This document shows, piece after piece, positions 20,508 to 30,549 of a stretch of DNA of 64,000 bases. Each line of letters starts with the position of its first letter. Position 1 is the first letter of the stretch. The stretch lies in assembly GCF_001315985.1 (NCBI RefSeq), contig NZ_BBBI01000001.1, forward strand, positions 248,001 to 312,000. The letters run 5' to 3'. The stretch is from Vulcanisaeta distributa JCM 11216 (lineage in GTDB: Archaea > Thermoproteota > Thermoprotei > Thermoproteales > Thermocladiaceae). The notes under the pieces are model-generated. The model did no database searches. It was given only the letters and a program-made list of their open reading frames with translations, and was not told where the DNA came from. Both the position numbers and the translations under genes were made by a program.

Positions 20508-20666
20508 ATACCATCCCACGGCAGTCTTACGAAAGCGGGCAAGGTGAGGAGTCAGACGCCTAGGATTCCGCCTAAGCCTAGGAAGAATCTTATTCCTAGG
20601 AGGAGGAATAGTCGTAATTATAGGCGTTTGCTTTTTAGGCTTGGTCAGGGTCAGCAGGTTTCGTGA
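20508..20666 (+). CDS. rps30e: ribosomal protein S30e, apparent AUA start
   Basis: 52 residues with the unmistakable S30e core: [17 protein letters not shown], then [18 protein letters not shown], ending LGQGQQVS. S30e is a small basic protein of the archaeal/eukaryotic 30S/40S subunit. Family members begin Met-Pro-Ser/Thr-His-Gly; here the codon before Pro is ATA (20508-20510). An in-frame TAG lies two codons upstream and an SD is at proper spacing. Either AUA is used as the initiator or the base is wrong (ATG expected). A perfect hairpin (CCTAGGAA ... TTCCTAGG) lies inside the coding region and is explained by codon content. Confidence 0.88.
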   Translation: MPSHGSLTKAGKVRSQTPRIPPKPRKNLIPRRRNSRNYRRLLFRLGQGQQVS

Positions 20667-20827
20667 TTTTGTTGTTTAAAATTTGTTTTGTTTCTTTGGT
20701 TTTGTTGTTTCCTTGTTTGTGGTGGGTGTTAATTGTGTGTTATGTTATTTTAAGTGGTTGGTGAGGTAATATATATATCAGATAAAATAAATAAGATACG
20801 TATGTGGTCTGTGGGTACTAAGGGGGG

Positions 20828-21070
20828 ATGCGTAGGAAGGAGGTTATTGAGGCAGTTGTTGCTGTGTCAATCGTGTTGCTTTTTGAGTTTGCGGCGCCAG
20901 CGATTGCTTTAGGTATTGGTACGATGGGTGTTGGTGATATAGTGGCTGCGGCAACCTTTGCGGCTGGTTTTGGAGAGGGGGGGGTTGCGTTTTGGGGGGG
21001 GAGGGTTCGTGGGAAACTGTGCTTACTCAATCTATTTAGGAATCACTCATGGTTGGGGGGGTGCGTTTAA
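20828..21070 (+). CDS. small exported or membrane protein of unknown function
   Basis: 80 residues: basic start MRRKEVIEA, a hydrophobic segment (10-30), a second weakly hydrophobic stretch and a short basic tail. It contains two eight-base and one seven-base G runs (near 20977, 20994 and 21055), so the C-terminal third is uncertain in frame and length. A TATA-like ATATATATATC lies about 60 bp upstream. It precedes the metalloprotease operon by 63 bp. Confidence 0.4.
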   Translation: MRRKEVIEAVVAVSIVLLFEFAAPAIALGIGTMGVGDIVAAATFAAGFGEGGVAFWGGRVRGKLCLLNLFRNHSWLGGCV

Positions 21071-21133
21071 TAGTCCATATCCCTGGTTTTGTACCTTTGT
21101 TACTGTGGGTATTGCGTGACGGTGTAATAAACA

Positions 21134-22014
21134 ATGCCGGCACTTAGGTTAAAAACGAAGATTTATAATTTATTTTTCGGCATTTTAATAGCCGCATTGG
21201 TATTTTTCACGGAGCTTTACCTGTCTGGGATTCTCAAGAACGTGAGGCTTTCGCCCACCCTGAATTATGTTGTAGGTAGTGCATGGAGCCTTCTAATAAT
21301 TGCATATCTAGTTCGTGGGGCGTACCGCGCGGTGTTCGGGTCTGTCAGGGATGAGGCGCTGCGACACATGGTGATTAATATCATTACATTGCTCGCGGTA
21401 TTACTTACCGCGGAACTTACGGGCATTATCTTCGTGTATCTTCATTATCTGTTTAGGCTTTCGATAGGTTATTTCGTGGGTTTTGTCATTGCCTATTTCA
21501 TATTGTCTATGTTGATTAATGAAGCTTTGATATACACCTACATTAAGGGTGCTAAGAGCTTTGATATTCATGGAAGTAAGCGTACGCCGATTCATTTAGT
21601 TAGTGATGGCAAGTATGGTGGTTATACCATAAGCATGCTTTACCATGATTTAATCATTCTGATGCATCCTGAGGTCTATGAGGGTGGTGTTATCGAGGTT
21701 ATTAATGCTCATGAGGACTATCACGCTAGGTATAAGCATACCGTGATCCTCAATGCCGTTTTATTCATTAGTGTATCCATCCTGGTTTATTACGGTGTTA
21801 GGGGTTACTCAATGCTGTGGACTGCGTTGCCCCCCCTCCTAGCAGTGCTAATTCTAATACTAATCAGGTCCTTTGAATTACTTGCTGACAAGGCGCCTAT
21901 GGTAAGTTGGGGCCTAAGTCCCTGGATTACTTTAAGGTAATACTTAAGTCGCTCTATGGCGTTAACGACCCGAGGAGAGCCCCCCCATTAAGTCTAGGAT
22001 TACCCACCCGGTAG
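21134..22014 (+). CDS. M48/HtpX-like membrane metalloprotease (frameshifted)
   Basis: Integral membrane protein of about 293 residues. Membrane helices lie near 10-32, 45-62, 80-105, 112-135 and 205-245. Between them is VINAHEDYHARY, an HExxH zinc site with the EVINAHEDYH context of HtpX-type gluzincins. FELLADK supplies the family's downstream glutamate helix. One lost G near 21894 breaks the frame; repaired it ends GVNDPRRAPPLSLGLPTR, the familiar M48 R--PLSLG--TR tail, with stop at 22014. It is first of three closely spaced membrane genes. Confidence 0.68.
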
Positions 22015-22021
22015 GAGGGAC

Positions 22022-22561
22022 TTGGTGTTGTCGAGGGGTGATATGATTGGCGCTTACGCGCCCTGGGAGTTTCCACTGCTTGCATCCTTAGTTGCCGGCT
22101 TCCTCGTTGTTATCCCCACATATGATTTACCTAGTGTTTATCTTAAGTTGGCGTTGCTTATTTACGTCGGAGTTATCATCGGTTCATTCTTATTAACTAT
22201 CCTGCTTGGTGTTATTTTTAGGCCTATCGTTAGATTGTTTAGTGGGGGCTTAGGTGATGAGCTAGTCGTGAACCTCTCCATGATGGGTGCGTCGATATTT
22301 ACAATGGTTTTTGCAGCATCTCCCGCCTTATATCTAGTCTATCATGTATGGCTTTACTCGAATATTACAGCCACGCTAATCTCGTTTTTGCTTCTGTCGT
22401 TAGTTTCTTGGCTCGCCCTGCGTAGTATAGGTCGTGCCTTTATGACTGCCGCTGTCCTCACGGCGATATTCATTGCCTTGAATTACTCACTATATTCGGT
22501 GTTGTCCCTTGTCCACGCCCTTTACATGCATGTATTGTTTAGGGGGGGTGATCCGTATTAG
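22022..22561 (+). CDS. five-helix membrane protein, middle gene of protease operon
   Basis: About 178 residues with five hydrophobic segments and few charged residues; no family recognised. A GGAGGG lies just upstream of a TTG/GTG start (22022 or 22025); the ATG at 22043 is a less likely start. It begins 7 bp after the metalloprotease and overlaps the SpoIIM-like gene, so the three are surely one operon. It may be a partner or substrate of the protease; that is inference. Confidence 0.6.
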   Translation: MVLSRGDMIGAYAPWEFPLLASLVAGFLVVIPTYDLPSVYLKLALLIYVGVIIGSFLLTILLGVIFRPIVRLFSGGLGDELVVNLSMMGASIFTMVFAASPALYLVYHVWLYSNITATLISFLLLSLVSWLALRSIGRAFMTAAVLTAIFIALNYSLYSVLSLVHALYMHVLFRGGDPY

Positions 22562-23054
22562 GAGCGTTTATGCCATTTTGGGTGGTGTGGTTATTATGTG
22601 GGTTGGCGTTGTAGGCGGTGTTTTGTTGGGTTATGTCTTTTCGCATGGCGTGTGCCTACATGCGGTGTATGATGTATCGCCGCTGGGCTTACTCTTAATA
22701 ATAATTGTTAGAAATGCGTCTTTTTCGCTGGCGGTCTTCCTAGTTAGTTATTCATTGTTCATAGCTTATCTCGTATTGTTTACTGAGGGTTTGTATGTTG
22801 GGTTCTCCATGTCTTTCACTGTGAGGAGTCTCACGGCCTTAATACCCCTGCTCCCTCACGGAATTATTGAGTTACTTGGTTACTCGTTGTTTGCATTGGC
22901 TGGTGTCAAGTACCATAGTGGTGACGTGGGTTATTGGAGACTTCTCGCCTTTGGAATTGCCGCGATAGTGGTGGCTGCGTTCATAGAGGCCTTTATATCG
23001 ACACTAATAGCAAGGCAGTTATTTAGTAAGGCCTTATGCAGTGTCGTTATTTAG
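22548..23054 (+). CDS. SpoIIM/DUF95-like membrane protein
   Basis: 168 residues from a GTG at 22548 that lies inside the end of the previous gene. Helices span most of the protein. LIPLLPHGIIELLGYSLFALAG matches the conserved PHG-(I/F)-E segment of the SpoIIM/DUF95 (stage II sporulation protein M-like) membrane family, found widely in archaea. These proteins are thought to regulate remodelling or proteolysis at membranes; the archaeal role is unknown. Pairing with an HExxH membrane protease makes a regulated-proteolysis module plausible. Confidence 0.6.
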   Translation: MIRIRSVYAILGGVVIMWVGVVGGVLLGYVFSHGVCLHAVYDVSPLGLLLIIIVRNASFSLAVFLVSYSLFIAYLVLFTEGLYVGFSMSFTVRSLTALIPLLPHGIIELLGYSLFALAGVKYHSGDVGYWRLLAFGIAAIVVAAFIEAFISTLIARQLFSKALCSVVI

Positions 23055-24532
23055 CCCTTGGTACTTTATCATTCAATTCCGAGGAATGATTATGCCGTAT
23101 GATTAACTCAAAAAGTGCAGCCAATGTAATTAGTAGGATAGTGATGAGTGCGATGTATGATGTGTCGTTTGTTAGGTAGTACCATTGGTCTTTGATTAGG
23201 GTTTTTGGTGTTGTTAGGTATGTGGTGCAGTGCCTAGTTGGCATTGTGTGTAGATGATTGTGTTGTTGCTGGTGTAGTCCATGTATAGGCTTGGTCCTAG
23301 GTCTCCGCTTATCCCTGACCATGAGAACCTGGTTACCCTGGTCAGCACTTCACCGTTGCTCACATTAACTATTATGAGGACCTCGGGTAAGCACACGTAG
23401 CCGCTCGCTGTGTACGTTAATGCGAATGGGCTTGCCAGTACTAGGAAGTAATCGCCCATTAGGTGGATTGCGCCGGCGCTGAAGGAGTATATCTTCACGG
23501 CGTAGCTCGGTGCGCACCAGGGTGGTTTGTAGCTCCAGATCGCCCTGTCCATGAGTACCGTGCCATTTAGGGTCACTGTGCTCATGATAAGCGTGTTGTC
23601 GTTCATCATTAGTACTATGCTTTGCCTTCATACGTCGTTACAGAGGTTAGATAGCCCATTATTGGTATTGACCAGGTCTCGTTGGTCACCATGTTCGTAC
23701 CGCATATGCGGGTTCCGCATAGGTAGATTACCGTGTTGTTTATTACGCCGTAAATCCTGGCGACACCTGATGGCGACGTAATGAATATACTCCTTATCAC
23801 CCCCCCGCCGCTTGCCCTATTTAGTAAGTATACGTGTATTGTCTTGTTGCATGGCACGGTCATTAGTACGTATTTGGTGCCTTCATGGATTCCTATATTA
23901 CCTGTTGTGCTGTATGGACCACATACGTCAGTTAATGTTTGATTCCAGGCCAGCGTGATGTATGGTGGCGAATCGCTCAGTTTGTAATAGGTTATGATCA
24001 TGCTGTTGGTTGATGGTGGGAGTATCATTATATACACGTGATTGCTGATCACGTTAAGTACGGTGGCGTACGGCGTGACTGCAATCACCGTGGAGTTTAT
24101 TACGTTGCCCATTAATGTGTTTATCACAGTTACATTTATTGTTGTCTCGGTGATGAGCCATTTACCAGTATGGTAAATATATTGGCCGTATGTTATGAGA
24201 AATAGATCATTATTAACTAGGGAGAAGGCGATCAACGGTGGTATGAGGCTGCTCGATACCACGTTCGTTACCCACAGCGTTTTGCCATTAATTACGTTAA
24301 CACCCTTAATTATTATTTCAGTGATTAATGTACGAAACGACAGTGGCGAATACTCACTGTATAGGATTATCTCATTATTTCTCATAGTGACTAACTGGTA
24401 CGGGCCTATAATCAATGTCCCTATGTATGGGAATGGGCTACCGAATATATACATATATGCTAAGTAGCCGTTAAGTAGGGCCAATACTATTATGGCGATT
24501 AACAGTGCCTTACGGATTAGCTGCCCGCTCAT
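23047..24532 (-). CDS. surface-exposed protein with N- and C-terminal anchors, paralogue 1 (frameshifted)
   Basis: About 495 residues after joining three frames (breaks near 23627, one C; near 23232, one G). An N-terminal membrane helix (7-28) is followed by a long beta-rich extracellular region. That region is built of short strand pairs, as in PQQ-like propellers (GKTLWVTNVV, GNVINSTVIAV), with many N-x-S/T sites and paired cysteines (CGTRICG). A C-terminal helix (YIALITILLITLAALFELI) ends in a basic tail. It closely resembles the next gene throughout. Function unknown; probably a cell-surface sensor or adhesin-like protein. Its 3' end overlaps the convergent SpoIIM-like gene by 8 bp. Confidence 0.7.
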
Positions 24533-24546
24533 TAATAAATTACTTG

Positions 24547-26001
24547 CTAATGCAGTTTCTTATAAAAGATTGTTAACGCAACTAATAGTGCGGTTGTGGC
24601 GAATGCATGTATGGTGTGTCGTTTATTAGGTAGTACCACCATTCATTGGTTATGGCTTTGGGTGTTGTTAGGTAGTAGGTGTATTGGTGATGGAATGTGC
24701 GTGAGTTTAGGGCGTTGTTTATTGAGTATACCACGTAGTCGTTACTTAGGTAGTTAATACCCAATGCTTGCCAGAGATTGTTAAATGAGTATGGGTATGC
24801 GTATAGGTACGCGATCCAGGCGGGTTTAGTAATGCTTACTACTACATGGCCGCTGCTTAGGTTTAGGATCACTATTGATTGAGGCATGCAGCCAAATCCT
24901 CCGCCACTGATGTACCATATTCCCTCAGGGAGTATGATTATTAATGCGTAGTTCCTGATTGGGTATGACTTAGCCATAAATATGTACCTAAGTCCCACTG
25001 AGCATAGCATTAGTGGTGTTGTGTATGTCCATAATTCCCTGCGGAATAGTAATGAGCCGTTGCTTGAAATGCCGTAGGCCCATATTGTGTATCCCGTGGT
25101 TGCTAGTACCAGGCTTTGTCTCCACTGATTGTTACTGATGTTACGCTGCCAATTATTGATAGTGTCCACGTTCTATTGCTAATGAAATCTAACCCACAAA
25201 TTTTACCTCCACACTGATAAATTAATGTGTTTCCGGCAATGCCGTACACGCTTGAGCCACGTCAGCCCTTAGCATTAACTTTCCATTACTTGCATTTAAC
25301 ACGTATGTGAGAGGTTTATCATTGCACGATACTGTTATTACGACGTAATTACCAAACCTCTTGATTCCAGTCACAGCTATTGAGAATGGTATACAGGAAT
25401 TAATAACCTCAGTACGCCAAACCTCAATGCCGTATGGTTCCCTGCTTAACAACTTGATGTCAATTACCGTAGTGTTTACGGGCCTTAATGGATCACTCAA
25501 TGGTATTATCACCACATACACGTCATTATCTATGGCATCCATAGCCATGTAATACCTCGTTGATGATGCTGCCGCCAGTACCGTATGGTTAATAATTTTT
25601 CCCGTAAATATGTTAATTATGGTTGCGTTAACAACAATCGGTGACTCCAGGTCATTATATATACCTCCATAAAGATTATACGTCGTGATGAACAATTTAT
25701 TACCAATTGGTATGAAGCGTATTAGTGGAAGGAGGCCTGGTACGTAGATGGTCTTCATCCAAATATACTTACCACTGGTTATATTCACTCCCTTAAGGTC
25801 TATTGAAGCCAGCGATACATCATAAAGTACTAGTACGCCTTTATACACACTGGCTACGTCATAATCCCCATAATAACCAAGCACCTTTACGTAGGGTAAT
25901 GGCGGTGCCAGTAAGTATATGTAAATTGAGTATGCATCAGTAATTACCAACACTACAATGATTACTATTAGCAATGTCCTGGTACTGATTCGCCTAATCA
26001 T
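24547..26001 (-). CDS. surface-exposed protein, paralogue 2 (frameshifted)
   Basis: About 485 residues after repair near 25248, 25122 and 24600. It is homologous to the downstream gene end to end: N-terminal anchor, CGGKICG (compare CGTRICG), SIIGSVTSVT (compare MGYLTSVT), YYLTTPKAI-NEWWYYLINDT (compare TYLTTPKTLIKDQWYYLTNDT). A C-terminal helix HAFATTALLVALTIFYKK appears only in the repaired frame. The genes are 14 bp apart on the same strand, a recent tandem duplication. Without the repairs the C-terminal anchor is missed. Confidence 0.7.
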
Positions 26002-26091
26002 TTTGAGTATTTCCTAGGGTATTCTTAAATTCTTTATACATTCATGCTTGGCTATAAGTCCTTTTAAATTGGCTATTGCCCTTGATTTTAA

Positions 26092-26670
26092 ATGAATGCA
26101 TGCAGTGAGCAATGCCTTAAGGTGTTGAGTGTTGTTAGGGATTTAATTATTAATAACTATTAAGGATTTTATTCGCTTTGCCGTGCTTTTTGGTTCGTTG
26201 GTTTATGGCGTGTTTGGCCCCCCCTTAGTGATGTGGATGTTGCCGTATTGTTTAGGGATGGTGTTGATATTATTGATGTGTTACCAACGTTCATTAGTGA
26301 CCTTGCCCTGGCTTTGGGCTTTCCTGAGGGTAGGATTGACGTTGCCGTGCTTAATGACCCGTTACTGCCCTTTGAGGTTAGGTTTAGGGCTTTGACTCAG
26401 GGCGTGCCCGTTTACATTGGTGATCGTGGGGGGGTATTCATTAGGGAGGTTGTTAGGGCAATTAGTCTTTATGGTGATTACCAAGTGTTTTTACGGGTTA
26501 ATGGATTTAATGAGTTGATTAGGAGGAGGTTGGTGAGTTGCGTGGGTCGATTAGGTGATTTATTAGCGGTTATTAAGAGGAATGTCGATGAGGTCGACAC
26601 CCTGGTCTCGTACCGGAATAACGCATTTAGTAGGTACCATAACCGTGCAGTAATACTCAACGAATGTTAA
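26092..26670 (+). CDS. MNT-type nucleotidyltransferase (frameshifted)
   Basis: Minimal nucleotidyltransferase fold: FAVLFGSLVYGVFGPLSDVDVAVLF gives GS then D-x-D after repairing a seven-base C run near 26222. The ATG at 26092 gives MNACSEQCLKVLSVV, and a second break near 26160 must be repaired. The total is about 190 residues. MNT proteins paired with HEPN proteins act as antitoxins, some by AMPylating the partner; the HEPN gene lies convergent 25 bp away. The C-terminal half is helical (RLGDLLAVIKRNVDEVDTLV). Confidence 0.72.
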
Positions 26671-26695
26671 CGAGACCAACACGATGATCATAATG

Positions 26696-27103
26696 TTAAT
26701 GCCAAGGCAATGAATTACGCATCGATGCTATTACCCACGGCGTAATCATAAAGCTAAGGGCAATCCTCAATAAGTCCCTGTAAAGGGCCTCAGCCAGTAT
26801 TTCACGGAGGGCATCAATGGAGACCTGCGAATAGTTATGCACTAGGACGTTCCTGAAGCCAATCATCCTCCTAAAGACCTTTGAATCATCACCACTTATA
26901 ACACCGGCCTGGCTCAGGTAAATGGGTACCTCTGAGTACGTAGATGGCGCCTTAAGGCCCTTCTCAACCATTATGTGCGAGCCCATGTCAATTAACGCCT
27001 GTATTGCAACCTGAAGCATGTGCAGTATAGCGTTCAGTAGCACATAATCACTGATTAACTCATTAACGCCGTACCTATCACGCTTACCGACTTTTGCGTT
27101 CAT
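26696..27103 (-). CDS. HEPN-domain (HepT-like) toxin candidate
   Basis: 135 residues, helical. The diagnostic HEPN motif R-x4-H is present as FRNVLVHNY near residues 87-95, the form used by HepT-type ribonucleases. Its neighbour is an MNT nucleotidyltransferase, the usual antitoxin partner, though here arranged tail to tail rather than in one operon. Two adjacent 12-bp palindromes stand 16-39 bp upstream of the ATG at 27103. No frame break. Confidence 0.72.
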   Translation of the reverse strand: MNAKVGKRDRYGVNELISDYVLLNAILHMLQVAIQALIDMGSHIMVEKGLKAPSTYSEVPIYLSQAGVISGDDSKVFRRMIGFRNVLVHNYSQVSIDALREILAEALYRDLLRIALSFMITPWVIASMRNSLPWH

Positions 27104-27118
27104 CGTTAATTCAATACC

Positions 27119-27142
27119 GCTTACGTAAGCAATTACGTAATT
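27119..27142. promoter_or_regulatory. two adjacent 12-bp palindromes upstream of HEPN gene
   Basis: GCTTACGTAAGC at 27119-27130 and AATTACGTAATT at 27131-27142 are each perfect palindromes, abutting, with a shared TTACGTAA core one turn of helix apart (12 bp). They lie immediately before the leftward HEPN gene, where an operator would sit. Sequence-visible; operator function is inferred. Confidence 0.55.
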
Positions 27143-27366
27143 ACTAACCTGGCTGTGTCGTGGGCTTTGTTAGGTATTGATATGCGTAGTGTGCTGAGGC
27201 TATGATTAATAATGCGTATGTGGGTTTCATTTCATGAAGTAGCTATTTCCGTATTTTTGCCCCCCCTTTAAACTGAATGGGCTTTTAAATCAGCAATATG
27301 TTGGGTAGGATTATTGATGAATTAACGTGGAAGTATGGGTAGGGAGATAACGTTATGCAGGGTTGT
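27143..27366. other. intergenic, no gene found
   Basis: No supported gene. A short rightward frame near 27298 (MLGRIIDELTWKYG) stops after 14 codons and may be a fragment. A C7 tract lies at 27260-27266. Confidence 0.4.
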
Positions 27367-28127
27367 TTAAGTCTCCTCAGGTGTTTCGTACCACCTAACC
27401 CTCTCTCCAATGGCTGCTCTCATTCTCCACTTCATGCTCTTTGGCGCCCTATCCATGGCCTCCCTAATCCTATTTAGGTTGTTCACGACCTTGTCCTTGA
27501 CCTTCCCCGGCAGTTCAATGGTGTTTAGGTAATTCAGCGTCCTCTCTATGTTTACTGTGGTCGTCTTGTAGAGTCCCCAGTCGTCTGATGTCAGTTCTAC
27601 TATCCTGCCCAGGTCTATGGTGCTCATGTCATCCCTATCGCCAAGCTCGAACTTATGGAGCATGGCAACTATGTCCTTGAGGTCCTTCTCATTAATCTCC
27701 CAGACCTGGAACTTCGTCATTAATAGGTCACTTGGTGGTATTGTTGGGCTGAACTTCTCGAGCCTATCCTTAAGCTCTATTACGTGGCTCTCCCTAAAGA
27801 TGTCGAGGAAAACATCAACCTCATGTTCATTTGGGTATCAAAGAACCTAAGTCTCTCCGCACCATGAAGCGCGTTAAACCTGACATCAGCCCTCAAGCCA
27901 AGTCCCTCAAGGGTCTTGGTTAACTTCCCCGAATCCCTCCTATGCGCTGCTATGTCTATGTCCTTAGGTTCGCGTATTAATGCCGGCACCTCAGGATATA
28001 CGTCACGAACCAAATAGGCTATGGCAACGCCACCAAGTAGCCTACATGTTAACTTATTACCTTCGCATGCATCAACAATAGCCAAGCCCCCCCTCTTAAT
28101 CTTCCTCTCAATGATATCCTGCGACAT
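27367..28127 (-). CDS. nucleotidyltransferase-superfamily protein (frameshifted)
   Basis: About 253 residues. LLGGVAIAYLVRD followed by REPKDIDIAAHRRD is the G-G ... D-x-D pattern of AbiEii/DUF1814-like nucleotidyltransferases. After the break near 27835, MEVDVFLDIFRESHVIELKD supplies the third acidic strand. The rest is helical (VWEINEKDLKDIVAMLHKFEL). A TATA-like TTTTATAAG on the minus strand near 28157 places transcription close to the ATG at 28127, favouring that nearly leaderless start. Could be an antitoxin-like or tRNA-modifying enzyme; no toxin partner is adjacent. Confidence 0.6.
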
Positions 28128-28289
28128 TACGATCATAGTAAGCCGTGGACTTATAAAACTTTTATTTTCATGGGTATGTGCCATGGTCGGCTCATTTTAT
28201 GTTTGTGAAATAGCATCAAGGCTTGGTGCCATTAAATATATACTATATTTACGTGATAGAAGACTTTATTAAGTCAGAAGTACCTAGTT

Positions 28290-29165
28290 ATGAATTGGGA
28301 GGTTGAGGTGGAGGGTGACGATCAATCGTCTAGTTACGAATCAGTTATAGGTACAGTTTATGATGAGTTAGCCCCCCCTGTTTATGAAAGAATTTTTCTA
28401 AGATTTTCCCAGTATTATAGGCATTTGTATAATGAATTATACGAAATATTTGGAAACTATTTTGATGGCATCAAGATACACAGTAAAGTCCTTGATCTAG
28501 GTAGCGGTACTGGCATTTGGACGATGCTACTTAGGAAGCGTGGATATCACGTTGTCAGTCTAGACATATCCCGTGTATCGCTAACTAAGTGCGTTAGATC
28601 CAAGAGATGCAGTGACCCGGTGCAGGGTGATGCCGTTAGGTTGCCGTTTAGGGCTGGGTTTTTCGACGCTGTTGTGGCGTATGGAAGTGTCTTCAACCAT
28701 ATCGTAAAGTCTGAGGAGGCCTTCAGGGAGGTTTCGAGGGTTTTAAGTAATGGTGGCTATTTACTGTTTGATGTTGATAACTTGGTATGCCCCCCCGACA
28801 TGGCCTATGAGGCGTTACTCGGTGGTATATCAATTAAGGGTTTCCTTAAGGGCTTAATTAAAGGTAGGGGGGGTCACGTGGGTTATTGGTATGGTAATGG
28901 TAATGAGGCAATACCCTTTAGATTCTTCACAATTAGGGAATTGCTTGACATACTGAGTAGTTATGGATTTGAGGTCGTGAGTCTCAGGGGGGGTATTCAC
29001 GTACTTTCGAATATAATTCCATCAAGGATGCATCAATGGAGTAGCGGTAGAATTACTAAGGCAGCATCACTATTGTACTCATTTGATAGGGTGCTGGGTA
29101 GGTATATGCCCTTTAAGTACGTGGCCACCACATTCCTCATTGTCAGTAGGAAATTAGGTTCTTAA
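28290..29165 (+). CDS. class I SAM-dependent methyltransferase
   Basis: 291 residues. Motif I VLDLGSGTGIWT (residues 71-82) binds SAM, SLDIS is the acidic motif II, and GDAVRLPF and DAVVAYGSVFNHI are post-I motifs; EVSRVLSNGGYLLFDVDN closes the Rossmann core. Substrate unknown; the type 11/25 methyltransferase group acts on small molecules. Four tracts of seven G/C lie inside the gene without breaking the frame, probably adding one residue each (APPV, CPPD, RGGH, RGGI). Confidence 0.8.
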   Translation: MNWEVEVEGDDQSSSYESVIGTVYDELAPPVYERIFLRFSQYYRHLYNELYEIFGNYFDGIKIHSKVLDLGSGTGIWTMLLRKRGYHVVSLDISRVSLTKCVRSKRCSDPVQGDAVRLPFRAGFFDAVVAYGSVFNHIVKSEEAFREVSRVLSNGGYLLFDVDNLVCPPDMAYEALLGGISIKGFLKGLIKGRGGHVGYWYGNGNEAIPFRFFTIRELLDILSSYGFEVVSLRGGIHVLSNIIPSRMHQWSSGRITKAASLLYSFDRVLGRYMPFKYVATTFLIVSRKLGS

Positions 29166-30505
29166 CCCTGGTATTGCTCGTCGAGCTTCTTAACCACTTG
29201 GTCTATCTTATCGATACCCTCATCAATCTGCTCCCTGGTTATTACTAGGGGGGGCGGCGCTATTATGAACCAGGACGGACCACTAAACACATAAACACCC
29301 ATGCTAAGTAACTCGGCGGCGAGCTTATCAACCGGCGTAGCCACGCCCCCTGTACTTATCCTCATACGTGCCGAAGGGCGTCTTCCTGCTATCCTTAATG
29401 AATTCAATGGCCCAGAACAACCCGACGCCCCCTAACATCGCCAATGCTCTTGTGCCTCTCCTTCAACTCCTCAAGTCTCTTACTCAAGTACTCGCCCATG
29501 GCCCTGACATGACTAAGCAAGTCAAGTCTCCTATACTCCTCAATGACCGCGGGTATCGCCGCCAAGGAGACTGGGTGAGCCTCGAAGGTGTGTCCATGCG
29601 CGAAGAACTCATCCTCGAAGTAATCAGCGATTCTCTTACTCACGGCCGTTATTCCGATGGGTACATACGAGGCCGACGCACCCTTAGCCGTTGTTAACAT
29701 GTCCGGCTTAACACCCCATAGGTTCACGGCCCACCAATCACCGACACGGCCCCCAACCAGTCATAACCTCATCAGCAATGAATAACACGTCATTATCCTC
29801 CGCAATCCTCTTAAGCGTTGGTAGGTACTCCTTGGGTGGAACGACGACGCCGTTAGTGCCGGTTATTGGCTCAACAAGTATCGCGGCCACATTCTTCTCA
29901 TTCTTAATGACGTAATCCACGTAATTAACGCATGCCAAGCCGCACTCAGGGTATTTAAGGCCGAGTGGGCACCTGTAGCAGTATGGCTCAGGCACCCTGA
30001 CAACACCATGCATTGTGTGTGGCTCAATGAACCAACGCCTATAATCGCCTGTCATGGATATTGAGGCAAGTGTGGAGCATGGTACGACCTATACCTAACG
30101 ATGACCTTGTAGGCAGGCTTCTTATAGAGCCTGGCGATCTTAACCGCAGCCTCATTGGCCTCGGTACCCGACGTTGAGAAGAAGAACTTCGTTAAGCCTC
30201 AGGCATTATCTCGAGCAATGCCCTGGCAGCCTTGGCCTTGACCTCCGTGGCAAAGACGGGGGGGATATGTATTGTAGGGTTTCGAGTTGTTTTTTGATGG
30301 CGTTGATCACGTTTTCATTACCATAACCAAGATTGACGTTGACAAATTGGGAAGAGAAGTCCAGGTATTTCCTACCCTGGGAATCATAGAAGTAAACACC
30401 CTCAGCCCTAACAATGTTCAGTGGTTCCCAACCCCCCCTCTGTTTACGCCAAGTGCTAAATAAATGTTCGCGAACAGTTCGACTAACATAATCGTCCATA
30501 CACAA
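29162..30505 (-). CDS. class III PLP-dependent aminotransferase (multiple frameshifts)
   Basis: About 448 residues in four or five joined frames (breaks near 30250, 30060, 29740 and 29390). Visible: N-terminal YFYDSQGRKYLDFSSQFVNVNLGYGN, PLP-phosphate segment around the lost frame, ILVEPITGTNGVVVPP, LFIADEVMTGWG with the pyridine-nitrogen Asp, and the Schiff-base lysine in TTAKGASASYVPIG. FEAHPVSLAA and a C-terminal GVYVFSGPSWFIIAPPL follow. These fit the omega-aminotransferase (GABA, putrescine, ornithine) group. It ends next to spermidine synthase on the same strand, 44 bp away, so a polyamine substrate is a reasonable inference. Confidence 0.8.
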
Positions 30506-30549
30506 TAGGTAATTTTGACATTATTATAACTTTAACGGTATTAGAGGGC

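Noticed and set aside
20581-20604. Hairpin CCTAG-GAA/TTC-CTAGG as a terminator
   Set aside because: It lies inside the rps30e coding frame and is explained by its codons.
22509-22547. Earlier start of the SpoIIM-like gene at 22509
   Set aside because: It would overlap the previous membrane gene by over 50 bp; the GTG at 22548 gives a normal N-terminus.
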